A DNA stretch of 64,000 nt from Stenotrophomonas terrae (GTDB taxonomy: Bacteria > Pseudomonadota > Gammaproteobacteria > Xanthomonadales > Xanthomonadaceae). Shown here piece by piece: positions 43,474 to 51,781 of this stretch. The notes under the pieces are model-generated. The model ran no database searches and was not told where the DNA came from. It saw only the letters and a program-made list of their open reading frames with translations. Numbering within the stretch: position 1 is the first letter of the stretch; every line of letters begins with the position of its first letter. The position numbers and the translations under genes were made by a program. The stretch lies in contig NZ_LDJJ01000028.1 of assembly GCF_001431465.1 (NCBI RefSeq), positions 1 through 64,000 on the forward strand, written 5' to 3'.

Positions 43474-45882
43474 CTAGGCCGGGTCGGTCTCCGCCTCGTC
43501 CAGCAGATCCTTGCGCCGCAGCTGCACCTTGGTCGGATCGCCGTGTTCGGCCATGGCGCGTTGCAGGGCGCGGCGGGTGGCGGCGGTGACCAGTGATTGC
43601 AGGTCGCGGCCGGAACTGCCTTCGGTAGCTGCGGCCAGTGTGCCCAGCACTTCATCCACGGCAAAATCCAAGGGCTTGCCGGCCAGTTGCAGGCGCAGGA
43701 TCGCCGCGCGTGCATCCGCATCGGGCAGGCCGATCTGGATCTTGCGCTCGAGCCGCGACAACAAAGCGCTGTCGATGGCGTCCAGATGATTGCTGGCCGC
43801 AAGCAGGAACACCTGTCCTTGCCTGGTGCTGATGCCGTCCAGCTCCTGCAGCAGCTGGGCGACGATCTCGGCGTTGAGCTTGTCCGAGTTGCCGCTGCCG
43901 CGCGGCGGTGCGATCGTGTCGATCTCATCGAGGAACAGGATGCACGGCGCCTGCGCGCGGGCTTTCTCGAACAACTGCTTGATCCGCGCACCGCCGTCGC
44001 CAAGGAACTGGCCCTTGATCTCGGCCGAGGAGGCGGCGATGAAGGACAGCCCGGACTGGCTGGCCAGCACGCGTGCAATCTGGGTTTTGCCGGTGCCGGG
44101 TGGCCCGTACAACAGAATGCCGCGCGGCACCGGGATGTTCAGCCGTGCCAGTTCTTCGGCGTGCAGCAACTCCTTGCCCAGGCCTTCGAACTCGGCGCGG
44201 GTGCTGGCCGGTACGATCACATCCTCCCAGCCCAGGGCCTGCACCGAGGTGGAACTCTTGCCGCGCAGGCGCGCGATGGCGGCGCTGAAGTCAGCGTGCG
44301 TGGGGCGCCCGGCCGGATGCGTTGCAACCACGCTGGTGATCAGCGTGGACAGGTCGCGGCCGGACATGCCGGCGGTTTCGCGGACCAGGGCCTCGGTCAC
44401 CGGCAATGCCAGTTGTGCCTTGTCCAACTCGGCCAGCAGGATGCGTTCGCGCGCATCGGCATTGGGGGCAGCCAGTTCGATGGAGACGGTGAAGCGCGAC
44501 AGCACCGCATCATCGAGCAGCTCCTGGCGATTGGTTGCGCCAATCACCAGCACATTGCCGCTGCCCTGGTTGAAGCCATCCCACTCGGCGATGAAGGTCT
44601 GCACCAGCTCGTTGCCGAAGTTGTCGGTGTCGCGGCTGCCGCGGCGGGCGAAAGCGCTTTCGCATTCGTCCACGAACAGGATGGTGGGGCCCTTGCCGCG
44701 TGCGTCTTCCCAGATCTTCCTGACCTTGGGGCCGGTGTGGCCGATGTGCTCGCCCTTGAGGTCGGCGATGGTGACCGCGACGAAGTTGCAGTCCACGTGT
44801 TCGGCCAGCTTGCGCGCGATCAGGGTCTTGCCGGTGCCGGGCGGACCCCACAGCAGCATGCCCTTGGGTAGCGGCGGGGTGCCGGCGGCAAAGCGGTCCA
44901 CCAGTTTGATCACCCGTTCCAGAGTCTGTTCCGGGATGGCGACGTCCTTCCAGTTGGCTTCCACCTTGTCCAGCGAGGCCAGGCGGCCCAGCAGTGACTG
45001 CTGCAACTGCAGTTCACGCTCATAGGGCGCACTCAGTGCCTGCAGGTCGAGAATGGGCTGGGCCAGCGGCGCCAGCATCGGCCCGAGTTCGGCGGCCAAC
45101 GGGTTCCAGGCACCGGCATGCTCGTCGACCTCGGCGCGCACGCGCACGTAGCCGCCGGGATGGCCGTTGATCGGCAGGCGGATGAAGATGTCCGGGTCCT
45201 TGTCGGTGGCGATATCGGTATTCATGCCGACCATCACCGCATTGGAGTTGTCGTGCTTGTCGCCGAGCTGCCATTTGTTGCCCAGCTTCTCCACGGATGG
45301 CGCTGGCGCGCGCACGACCGGATAGGGATGGCTGCGGCCATCGTCATGCTTGCGGCCGAAGGCATGCAGCTGCAGTTGGCGCTTGCCCAGCGCGTCGATC
45401 GACGCCAGCCCGGCAGCGGCATTGCGCTTTGACAGGCGGTAACGGCCAAACCAGACCAGTGCTGCATACAGCGCCAGCGCGGGTGGGATGTAGACAAACA
45501 GCAGAAACAGCAGGCTGACCGGGAACGGCAGCGAATGCGCAAATTGCGCGCACAGGCTGCGAACGGGGCCGTACAGCGCCAGGCTGCCCAGCAGCAACAA
45601 CCAGGCAAGTGTGCGGATACCGCCAGCACCCAGCGTGGCGCGCAGGCTCAGGGCCGGGCCCCAGGTGCCTTTTTGACCCTTCTGCAGCGTGCTGCGGCGT
45701 GCCTGCGCCAGCCCATCCTCGAATACCGGGCGCATGCTCTGCGCGGCCTGGCACGCGGCCGGGTAGGCGGCGCCCATCGCCTGCTTGGCGCTCTCGGCAC
45801 GTTGCTGGCAGTGCGCCAGCTCGTCGAGCAGCACGCTGCGCTGGTTGTCGATGAAGCTGCTGCGGGAACTGCTTGAAACCAT
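43474..45882 (-). CDS. Membrane-anchored tandem AAA+ ATPase of unknown function
   Basis: 802 residues. The N-terminal 80 residues are soluble and helical. Two hydrophobic segments follow (about 91-108 and 121-146), then a spacer and two complete AAA+ modules. Walker A GPPGTGKT is at 346-353 and 593-600; Walker B is ILFVDECES and ILFLDEID; arginine-rich LDDAVLSRF and IDSALLSRLE complete the sensor regions. The second ring has a pore-loop-like KGQFLGDG, the first only KGEHIGHTG. The layout resembles Cdc48/p97 and FtsH-like unfoldases but with a membrane anchor and no protease domain. It is probably a membrane-linked protein remodeller; substrate and partners unknown. Confidence 0.85.
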   Translation of the reverse strand: MVSSSSRSSFIDNQRSVLLDELAHCQQRAESAKQAMGAAYPAACQAAQSMRPVFEDGLAQARRSTLQKGQKGTWGPALSLRATLGAGGIRTLAWLLLLGSLALYGPVRSLCAQFAHSLPFPVSLLFLLFVYIPPALALYAALVWFGRYRLSKRNAAAGLASIDALGKRQLQLHAFGRKHDDGRSHPYPVVRAPAPSVEKLGNKWQLGDKHDNSNAVMVGMNTDIATDKDPDIFIRLPINGHPGGYVRVRAEVDEHAGAWNPLAAELGPMLAPLAQPILDLQALSAPYERELQLQQSLLGRLASLDKVEANWKDVAIPEQTLERVIKLVDRFAAGTPPLPKGMLLWGPPGTGKTLIARKLAEHVDCNFVAVTIADLKGEHIGHTGPKVRKIWEDARGKGPTILFVDECESAFARRGSRDTDNFGNELVQTFIAEWDGFNQGSGNVLVIGATNRQELLDDAVLSRFTVSIELAAPNADARERILLAELDKAQLALPVTEALVRETAGMSGRDLSTLITSVVATHPAGRPTHADFSAAIARLRGKSSTSVQALGWEDVIVPASTRAEFEGLGKELLHAEELARLNIPVPRGILLYGPPGTGKTQIARVLASQSGLSFIAASSAEIKGQFLGDGGARIKQLFEKARAQAPCILFLDEIDTIAPPRGSGNSDKLNAEIVAQLLQELDGISTRQGQVFLLAASNHLDAIDSALLSRLERKIQIGLPDADARAAILRLQLAGKPLDFAVDEVLGTLAAATEGSSGRDLQSLVTAATRRALQRAMAEHGDPTKVQLRRKDLLDEAETDPA

Positions 45883-45904
45883 GAATCCTTTCCCCTGAAC
45901 TGAA

Positions 45905-45933
45905 AACGGCCGGATCTGTGTGATCCGGCCGTT
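45905..45933 (-). terminator. Intrinsic terminator after fpr
   Basis: AACGGCCGGATC pairs with GATCCGGCCGTT around TGTGT, with a short AT flank. It lies between fpr and the AAA+ gene. Confidence 0.7.
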
Positions 45934-45994
45934 ACGCTAAACGATCATGCGCAGGGTTCATAGCGATCAGGGGGCGGTGAACCGCCGGTCCGCA

Positions 45995-46777
45995 TTACTT
46001 CTCGACGAAGGCTCGCTCGAACACGTAGTGGCCTGCCGTGCCGATGCGTGTGGATGCGGTAAAACCGCGGGCATCGAGCACGCTGCGCAGATCAGCCAGC
46101 ATGTGCGGGCTGCCGCAGATCATGAAGCGATCGTTGGCCGGATCCAGTGCTGGCAGGCCCAGGGTTTCCTGCATCTGCCCGCTTTCCATCAGCGAGGTCA
46201 GCCGGCCCTGGTTGGGGAAGGGCTCGCGGGTGACCGCCGGGTAGTACAGCAGCTTGTCGCGGACGATATCGCCGAGGATTTCATCGTTCGGCAATTCTTC
46301 CTCGAAGTATTCGCGGTAGGCCAGGTCGCTCTCGAAGCGCACACCATGGCAGACGATGACCTTCTCGAAGCGCTCGTAGGTCTCCGGGTCCTTGACCACG
46401 CTCAGCCACGGCGCCAGGCCGGTGCCGGTGCCCAGCAGATAGAGGTGCTTGCCGGGATGCAGATCGCTGATCAGCAAGGTGCCGGTGGGCTTCTTGCCGA
46501 CCAGTACCTTGTCGCCGGGCTTGAGGTGCTGCAGGCGCGAGGTCAGCGGGCCATCCTGCACCTTGATGCTGAAGAAGTGCAGCTGCTCTTCCCAGTTGGC
46601 GCTGGCGATGGAATAGGCACGCATCAGCGGGCGGGCGCCTTCGTTTTCCAGCCCGATCATCACGAACTGGCCATTCTCGAAGCGGAAGCCGCTGTCGCGG
46701 GTGGTGGAGAAGCTGAAGTAGGCGTCCGTCCAGTGACGGACTTCAAGCACCGTTTCGGCGCCAAAAGCGGAAGACAT
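45995..46777 (-). CDS. fpr: Ferredoxin/flavodoxin-NADP reductase
   Basis: 260 residues. The FAD part (RPLMRAYSIASANWEEQLHFFSIKVQDGPLTSRLQ) and NADP part (LYLLGTGTGLAPWLSVV... FMICGSPHMLADLRSVL) are of the bacterial Fpr type, ending in VFERAFVEK. It supplies reduced ferredoxin or flavodoxin under oxidative stress or for Fe-S assembly. A perfect inverted repeat lies 45-75 bases upstream over the probable -35 region. Confidence 0.95.
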   Translation of the reverse strand: MSSAFGAETVLEVRHWTDAYFSFSTTRDSGFRFENGQFVMIGLENEGARPLMRAYSIASANWEEQLHFFSIKVQDGPLTSRLQHLKPGDKVLVGKKPTGTLLISDLHPGKHLYLLGTGTGLAPWLSVVKDPETYERFEKVIVCHGVRFESDLAYREYFEEELPNDEILGDIVRDKLLYYPAVTREPFPNQGRLTSLMESGQMQETLGLPALDPANDRFMICGSPHMLADLRSVLDARGFTASTRIGTAGHYVFERAFVEK

Positions 46778-46820
46778 GCCGTGATTCGTAGATGGGAGAC
46801 CCGCCTATTCTAGCTGACTT

Positions 46821-46851
46821 CGTTCAAATAAGAATAAATCTCATTTGAACG
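46821..46851. promoter_or_regulatory. Inverted repeat upstream of fpr
   Basis: CGTTCAAAT and ATTTGAACG flank 13 bases. On the minus strand a TAGAAT -10 lies downstream of it, with a poor -35 inside the repeat, as expected for an activated promoter (for example by a LysR-type FinR-like protein). Confidence 0.55.
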
Positions 46852-46887
46852 ACATTGTCAGGGCGGGGGCGGCATTCAAGAACCCCT

Positions 46888-47006
46888 GTAGTGCCGAGCC
46901 ATGCTCGGCATGAGGCCTTACCGGTAAAGCCCCTGCCGAGCATGGCTCGGCACTACAGGTGAGGCCTTGCCGGTAAAGCCCTCTGCCGAGCATGGCTCGG
47001 CACTAC
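46888..47006. repeat. Three SMAG (GTAG) elements
   Basis: Units at 46888-46910 (direct), 46934-46956 and 46984-47006 (both inverted). They lie just before the stop of the ABC transporter gene and fill the gap to fpr. Confidence 0.85.
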
Positions 47007-47015
47007 GTGCCTGGC

Positions 47016-48881
47016 TTATCTGTAGCCGGCGGCTTGCAGCTCGAACAGTTCGGCGTAGCGGCCGCCCTCAATCATCAACTCTTCGTGGGTGCCACTGGCC
47101 TCGATGCGGCCGTCGGCCAGCACCAGGATGCGGTCGGCCATGCGTACCGATGAGAACCGGTGTGAGATCAGTACAGCGGTACGGTTGTCCGACAGTTCCT
47201 TGAAACGCTGGAACACTTCGAACTCGGCACGCGCATCCAAGGCCGCGGTCGGTTCGTCCAGGATCATCACCTGCGCATCGCGCATATAGGCGCGGGCGAT
47301 GGCGATCTTCTGCCATTGGCCGCCGGACAGATCCACGCCGGTCTTGAAGCGGCGGCCGATCAACTGGTCGTAACCGGCGGGCAGGGCATCGATCACTTCA
47401 TCGGCAAGCGCGCGGTGGGCAGCGTCGCGGATGCGCGTCTTGTCATCCATGGCCTCGACCAGGCCGACGCCGATGTTCTCGCCGGCAGACAGGTGGTAGC
47501 GCACGAAGTCCTGGAAGATCACCCCCATGTTGGCGCGCAGGTCATCCAGGTCGTAGTCGCGCAGGTCGCGGCCATCCAGCAGGATGCGGCCTTCGTCCGG
47601 GTCGTACAGGCGGGCCAGCAGTTTGACCAGGGTGGTCTTGCCGGCGCCGTTCTCGCCGACCAGGGCGATGACTTCACCGGCCTGCAGATGGAAGCTCAGA
47701 TTGCGTACGGCCCAGCGCTCGGCATCGGGATAGCGGAAGCCGACGTTGTCGAACACGAAGCCTTCGCGGATCGGCCGCGGTATAGCGGCGGCATCCGGGC
47801 GCGAGCGGATTTCAGGTTCGATGGCGAAGAACGAGAACAGGTCGTCCAGGTACAGCGCTTGCCCTGCTACCTGCGAGAAGCCGGTCAGCAGGCCTTCCAG
47901 CAATTGCCGCAGGCGCAGGAAACTGCCGGACAGGAAGGTCAGGTCGCCGATGCTGAAATCACCGCGGATGGTGCGCCAGGCGATATAGGCGTAGGCGGTG
48001 TAATAGCCCAGCGTGCCCAGGGCCGCCAGCAGAGTGCCCCAGATCGCGCGCTTGCGCGCCAGCGCGCGGTTGGCCTTGAAGAAGCGCTCGGCCAGCAGCT
48101 TGTAGCGGTCGATCAGGAAGCGGTTGAGGTTGAAGATCTTCACCTCCTTGGCCGTTTCCACGCTGGCGCCCACCTGGCGCAGGTAGTCGAGCTGACGGCG
48201 CTCCGGCGTCCAGCTGAAGTTGAGCGAGTAGCCCAGGGTGTTGAAGTGCGATTCGCCGATGAAGGCCGGGACCAGGGCAATGGCCAGCAGCACGATCAAC
48301 CAGGGCGCATAGACGATCAGGCCGGCGGCAAAACTGATGACGGTGATGCTGTCCTGCACCTGGCCGAACAACTGGCTCATCAGGCTCATCCGGCCCATGG
48401 TCTGGCGGCGGGCGCGGTCCAGCTTGTCCTGCAGGTCGGGGTCTTCGAAATCTTCCAGGTCCAGCTCGGCGGCATGCTCCATCAGCCGCACGCTGGTGGC
48501 ATTGGTGAACAGCTCCGACAACAACGCGTCGGCGTAGTTGATCATCCGGCCGAGCAGGTCCGAGCCGATGGCGATGGCCAGTTCCAGCAGCAGCAGCTCA
48601 AGCAAGGTGTTGAGGTAGCCGCTGGAGAATGCCTCGGCCAGCGGCGGCATCGCTCCGGCACCGGCCAGGCGTACCGCCTCGTCGATGATCAGCTTGCCCA
48701 CGTACAGCATCGCCACCGGCATCAGCGCGCGGATCAGGCGCAGGCCAAGGCTGGTGATGGTCAGCCAGCGGCTGGTCTGCCACACCTGCCGCAGGAACGG
48801 CGGCAGGTTGCGCATGGCATTCACGCGCTCGCGGAAGCTGGGTTTCTGGGTGGATGCAGGCGCGGTGGCGGGGTGGGGCAT
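47016..48881 (-). CDS. ABC exporter, fused membrane and ATPase domains
   Basis: 621 residues. Five to six hydrophobic helices (within residues 40-330) are followed by an ABC ATPase domain with GENGAGKTT (Walker A), VDLSGGQWQKIAIARA (signature), VMILDEPTAALD (Walker B) and the switch histidine in LISHRFS. It works as a homodimer or with an unlinked half-transporter. The substrate is unknown; the signature has W after GGQ, as in some lipid/peptide exporters. No neighbour suggests a cargo. Confidence 0.92.
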   Translation of the reverse strand: MPHPATAPASTQKPSFRERVNAMRNLPPFLRQVWQTSRWLTITSLGLRLIRALMPVAMLYVGKLIIDEAVRLAGAGAMPPLAEAFSSGYLNTLLELLLLELAIAIGSDLLGRMINYADALLSELFTNATSVRLMEHAAELDLEDFEDPDLQDKLDRARRQTMGRMSLMSQLFGQVQDSITVISFAAGLIVYAPWLIVLLAIALVPAFIGESHFNTLGYSLNFSWTPERRQLDYLRQVGASVETAKEVKIFNLNRFLIDRYKLLAERFFKANRALARKRAIWGTLLAALGTLGYYTAYAYIAWRTIRGDFSIGDLTFLSGSFLRLRQLLEGLLTGFSQVAGQALYLDDLFSFFAIEPEIRSRPDAAAIPRPIREGFVFDNVGFRYPDAERWAVRNLSFHLQAGEVIALVGENGAGKTTLVKLLARLYDPDEGRILLDGRDLRDYDLDDLRANMGVIFQDFVRYHLSAGENIGVGLVEAMDDKTRIRDAAHRALADEVIDALPAGYDQLIGRRFKTGVDLSGGQWQKIAIARAYMRDAQVMILDEPTAALDARAEFEVFQRFKELSDNRTAVLISHRFSSVRMADRILVLADGRIEASGTHEELMIEGGRYAELFELQAAGYR

Positions 48882-48950
48882 GGATGACTCAGGCGGCGAG
48901 GTACCGCGTCAGGTTACCCGCAAAGGCGCGGCCCGGAGCTGCTGCGGGGC

Positions 48951-49268
48951 TCAACCGTCCTTGCCCAGATCGATATCACCCATCTGCGCATCATCGCGGC
49001 CGTCCGGGTTGTCGCGTATCGCTTCACCCGGTGCGCCGAACGAGCGCTTGCCGCTGTCGACGTGGAGGTGGCTGACCACCTTGCGCACGCCTTCAATGGC
49101 GGCGACAACGGCTTCTACCTGGTGCTTGGCCTCGCTGCTGGGCACGTCGCCGGACAGCGTCACCTGGCCGTCCTTTACCTGGGCCAGCACCTGCGAAGAC
49201 TGGGCCTGCTGGCCCAAGGTACGGACGACTTCATCGCCGATCAGGGAGTCGGGGCGTTCTGCGGCCAT
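48951..49268 (-). CDS. BON domain protein
   Basis: About 105 residues with one BON domain (VVRTLGQQAQSSQVLAQVKDGQVTLSGDVPSSEAKHQVEAVVAAIEGVRKVVSHLHV). No signal peptide is visible, which is unusual, as BON proteins are normally exported. The C-terminal tail is hydrophilic (SGKRSFGAPGEAIRDNPDGRD). I chose ATG 49268, eight bases after AAGG; ATG 49274 and ATG 49298 are in frame. Confidence 0.82.
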   Translation of the reverse strand: MAAERPDSLIGDEVVRTLGQQAQSSQVLAQVKDGQVTLSGDVPSSEAKHQVEAVVAAIEGVRKVVSHLHVDSGKRSFGAPGEAIRDNPDGRDDAQMGDIDLGKDG

Positions 49269-49452
49269 CAGCATGTCCTTTGGAAACGGGAACGCCACGA
49301 TGGCCGATGGGGTGTGAGTTTGGTGTTACTTGGGAGGCTTTGCTCCCTCCCTTTGCCGCAGGCAAGGGGGGGCCGGGGAGGGGTGCTCTTGTTCTTGCTG
49401 TTGCTTTCGCTTCTTCGCTTGCGTCGTCATTCCCGCGCAGGCGGGAAGCGCG

Positions 49453-50097
49453 TCAGCTCCGCGGACCTTCCGGCGGTGGCGGTTCCGACGACTGCAGCGC
49501 CACCGGCAGATGCCAGCCGAAATGCATTGCCATCATCCGCAGGCCAAAACACAAGCCGGCGCCGACCAGCGCACAAGGCAAGGGCGGCAGACCCAGCCAG
49601 TAACCCACGGCGACAATCGCCGCACCGGCCAGGGCTGCGACCGCATACAACTCGGCCTGCAGAACCAGCGGCACCTGTGCCAGCAGCACGTCGCGGGCAA
49701 TGCCGCCGCCAATACCGGTCAGCATGCCCAGCGCCGCAGCCATCGGTGGATCGATGCCGTAAGCCAATGCTTTCTGCGTACCGGCTACCGCAAACAGTGC
49801 CAAGCCCATCGCATCGAACATCCGCACCGGGTACTGCATGCGCTCGATCAGCGGTGCCCAGAAGAAGGTGACGACGCCTGCGGCCAAGGTGATCGCCGGA
49901 TAGCGCCAATCGCTGATCGCCGCCACCGGGGTGGCGCCGATCAACAGGTCGCGGGTGATGCCGCCGGCCAGTGCCGCCGCGAACGACAGCACCAGCACGC
50001 CGAAGATATCCAGCCGCCGGCGCACCCCCATCGTTGCCCCGGACAGGGCGAAGACGAAGGTGCCGATGAGGTCGAGGATCAGTACGAGGGTTCCCAT
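49453..50097 (-). CDS. TRIC-type cation channel family protein (UPF0126)
   Basis: 214 residues with seven hydrophobic helices, and the duplicated pattern FALSGATMGVRRRLDIFGVLVLSFAAALAGGITRDLL / AVAGTQKALAYGIDPPMAAALGMLTGIGGGIARDVLL, the two GG(I)xRD repeats typical of bacterial TRIC homologues (YicG). It probably carries monovalent cations. The tail is Pro-rich. The preceding gap 49345-49452 holds a CTCCCT-type repeat. Confidence 0.9.
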   Translation of the reverse strand: MGTLVLILDLIGTFVFALSGATMGVRRRLDIFGVLVLSFAAALAGGITRDLLIGATPVAAISDWRYPAITLAAGVVTFFWAPLIERMQYPVRMFDAMGLALFAVAGTQKALAYGIDPPMAAALGMLTGIGGGIARDVLLAQVPLVLQAELYAVAALAGAAIVAVGYWLGLPPLPCALVGAGLCFGLRMMAMHFGWHLPVALQSSEPPPPEGPRS

Positions 50098-50175
50098 GCG
50101 CGGTATTGTGCGGTGTCGCGCCGGCGGCGGCCATCAGCCCGTTCTGGAATGATGGCCGCCGCTGTTGCCGGGCGA

Positions 50176-50625
50176 TCAGGGCAGTGGCGGCAACAGGCTG
50201 GCGCCGAGACGGTTCCAGGCATTGATCACCGCTACCGCCATGCTCAGGTCGCTGATGCCCTTGTCATCGAAATGGGGCCTCAATGCGTCGAATGCGGCTT
50301 GGGACGGGGCGCCATCCGGCAACCGGGTCATGGCTTCGGCCCAGCCCAGCGCGGCGCGTTCGCGCTCATCGAAGAAACGGCTTTCATGCCAGGCCGGCAG
50401 CGTATCCAGCTTGCGCGGCTCGATACCGGCCTTGCGCAGCGCGGTGCCGTGCATGTCCATGCAGTAGCCGCAGCCATTGATCTGCGAGACGCGCAGGAAC
50501 ACCAGTTCCTGCAGCTCGTGCTCGATGCTGCTGTCATGCACGGCCTTGCTGGTGGCCAGCAGGCCCTTGAAGGCGTCGGCGGCGAGGCGGGCATACGGTA
50601 CGCGGGGGAAAGTATTAGCGGACAT
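50176..50625 (-). CDS. Carboxymuconolactone decarboxylase/AhpD-like protein, ECF41 target
   Basis: 149 residues. The redox motif CGYCMDMH lies in an AhpD-type helical core (ELQELVFLRVSQINGCGYCMDMHGTALRKAGI). A peroxidase-like or redox activity is likely. The gene follows an ECF41 sigma factor, and such genes (COE proteins) are the usual ECF41 targets. A promoter matching the ECF41 pattern lies upstream, and GGAG is eight bases before ATG 50625. Confidence 0.9.
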   Translation of the reverse strand: MSANTFPRVPYARLAADAFKGLLATSKAVHDSSIEHELQELVFLRVSQINGCGYCMDMHGTALRKAGIEPRKLDTLPAWHESRFFDERERAALGWAEAMTRLPDGAPSQAAFDALRPHFDDKGISDLSMAVAVINAWNRLGASLLPPLP

Positions 50626-50661
50626 CAGGGTTCTCCAGGCGGCCACCAAGGCCGTCTTTCA

Positions 50662-51558
50662 CTACAAGGACGCGGAAGCGACGTCAGTCGTGACAAGCGC
50701 CGGCAATTTTTCTGGATTGAGCACGCTGTACATCGCCGCGATGCGCCCATCCACCACCTCGATGGTGGTGAACGAAGCCAGCTTGCCGTTGGCAAACCGC
50801 AGGATGGCTGGCTCGCCGTTGACGTAGCCCAGCCGCGCTGGCAAGGCGCCGCCGCGACGGGCAATGGCCCAGTACAGCCGGCCGATGCGTTCGGCACCGT
50901 GCAGCGGCCGGATCGCCGCGGTGACCACGCCGCCGCCGTCGGAAAGCGCGACGGCATTGGCATGCAGCAGCGCCTGGATGGCAGGGCTGTCACCGCGCTG
51001 CGCGGCCTCCATGAAACGTTGCAGCAGCTGCTGGTGCTGCGCCGGTGTAGCGTTGAAGCGTGGCGCGCCGGTCTGCAGGCGCTGCTTTGCCCGACGCACC
51101 AGCTGCCGGCAGTTGGCTTCACTATGGCCAAGCAGGTCGCCGATCTGCCGGTAATCGTGGTCAAACGCTTCCTTCAGCAAAAAAGCGGCGCGCTCCTCCG
51201 GCCCCAGTTGCTCCAACAGGGTGAGGAAGGCCATCGAAACCTCGTCGGCGATGGCATGGGCCTGGGCCGGGCCGGGGGCGGGATCTGCCTCCAGGTCGAC
51301 CTGCCAGGGTTCTGGTAGCCAGGGGCCGACGTAGTGCTGGCGTTCCCGTTTGGCCGCACGCAGCCGATCCAGGCCAAGGCGGGTGGTGGCGGTGACCAGC
51401 CAGGCTTCAACGTCGCGGATGGCGCTGATATCGGCGCTGGCCCAGCGCAGCCAGGCGTCCTGGACGATGTCTTCGGCGTCAACGCGGCTGCCCAGCAGGC
51501 GGTAAGCCAGGGCGAGCAGGCGCGGGCGATGGTTCTGGAAGATGGTTTCGGCGTTCAT
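50662..51558 (-). CDS. ECF41-type sigma factor with C-terminal SnoaL-like domain
   Basis: 298 residues. Region 2 (LLALAYRLLGSRVDAEDIVQDAWLRW), a linker with WLPEP (80-84), region 4 (LLEQLGPEERAAFLLKEAFDHDYRQIGDLLGHSEANCRQLVRRAKQRL), then a SnoaL_2-like domain ending in NPEKL (281-285). WLPEP and the NPxKL-type end motif are the ECF41 hallmarks; the C-terminal domain replaces an anti-sigma factor. Its own promoter and that of the next gene both match the family consensus exactly or with one change. ATG 51558 was chosen for the conserved N-terminus; it lies only nine bases from the -10, so the mRNA may be leaderless. Confidence 0.93.
   Translation of the reverse strand: MNAETIFQNHRPRLLALAYRLLGSRVDAEDIVQDAWLRWASADISAIRDVEAWLVTATTRLGLDRLRAAKRERQHYVGPWLPEPWQVDLEADPAPGPAQAHAIADEVSMAFLTLLEQLGPEERAAFLLKEAFDHDYRQIGDLLGHSEANCRQLVRRAKQRLQTGAPRFNATPAQHQQLLQRFMEAAQRGDSPAIQALLHANAVALSDGGGVVTAAIRPLHGAERIGRLYWAIARRGGALPARLGYVNGEPAILRFANGKLASFTTIEVVDGRIAAMYSVLNPEKLPALVTTDVASASL
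50668..50694 (-). promoter_or_regulatory. ECF41-type promoter of the AhpD-like gene
   Basis: On the minus strand TGTCACG (-35), 16 bases, CGTC (-10). The family consensus is TGTCACA-N16-CGTC. It lies inside the last codons of the sigma gene and gives a leader of about 40 bases. Confidence 0.75.
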
Positions 51559-51566
51559 ATGAGCTG

Positions 51567-51593
51567 GACGGCGCAGGGCGGGCGGGTGTGACA
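51567..51593 (-). promoter_or_regulatory. ECF41-type promoter of the sigma gene itself
   Basis: On the minus strand TGTCACA, exactly 16 bases, CGTC, a perfect match to the ECF41 consensus, ending nine bases before the ATG. It implies autoregulation. Confidence 0.8.
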
Positions 51594-51624
51594 GCCCCAC
51601 TTTGCCCGAACAATACCCCGCTGT

Positions 51625-51697
51625 TGTAGGAGCGGCGTCAGCCGCGAAGCTGGGAATCTGTCCGTCCACCAGCTTCGCGGCTGACGCCGCTCCTACA
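51625..51697. repeat. Inverted REP pair (REPIN-like)
   Basis: TGTAGGAGCGGCGTCAGCCG... faces its inverted copy across a short gap in the sigma-fumarase divergent region. Confidence 0.85.
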
Positions 51698-51781
51698 ACC
51701 AAGGGCGGGCAGCGCTGCAGCGCTGCAAGGCGTAAAATGGTGGGCTGAACCCCCGCCAGCCTTCAGCAAGCGAGCAAGCCC

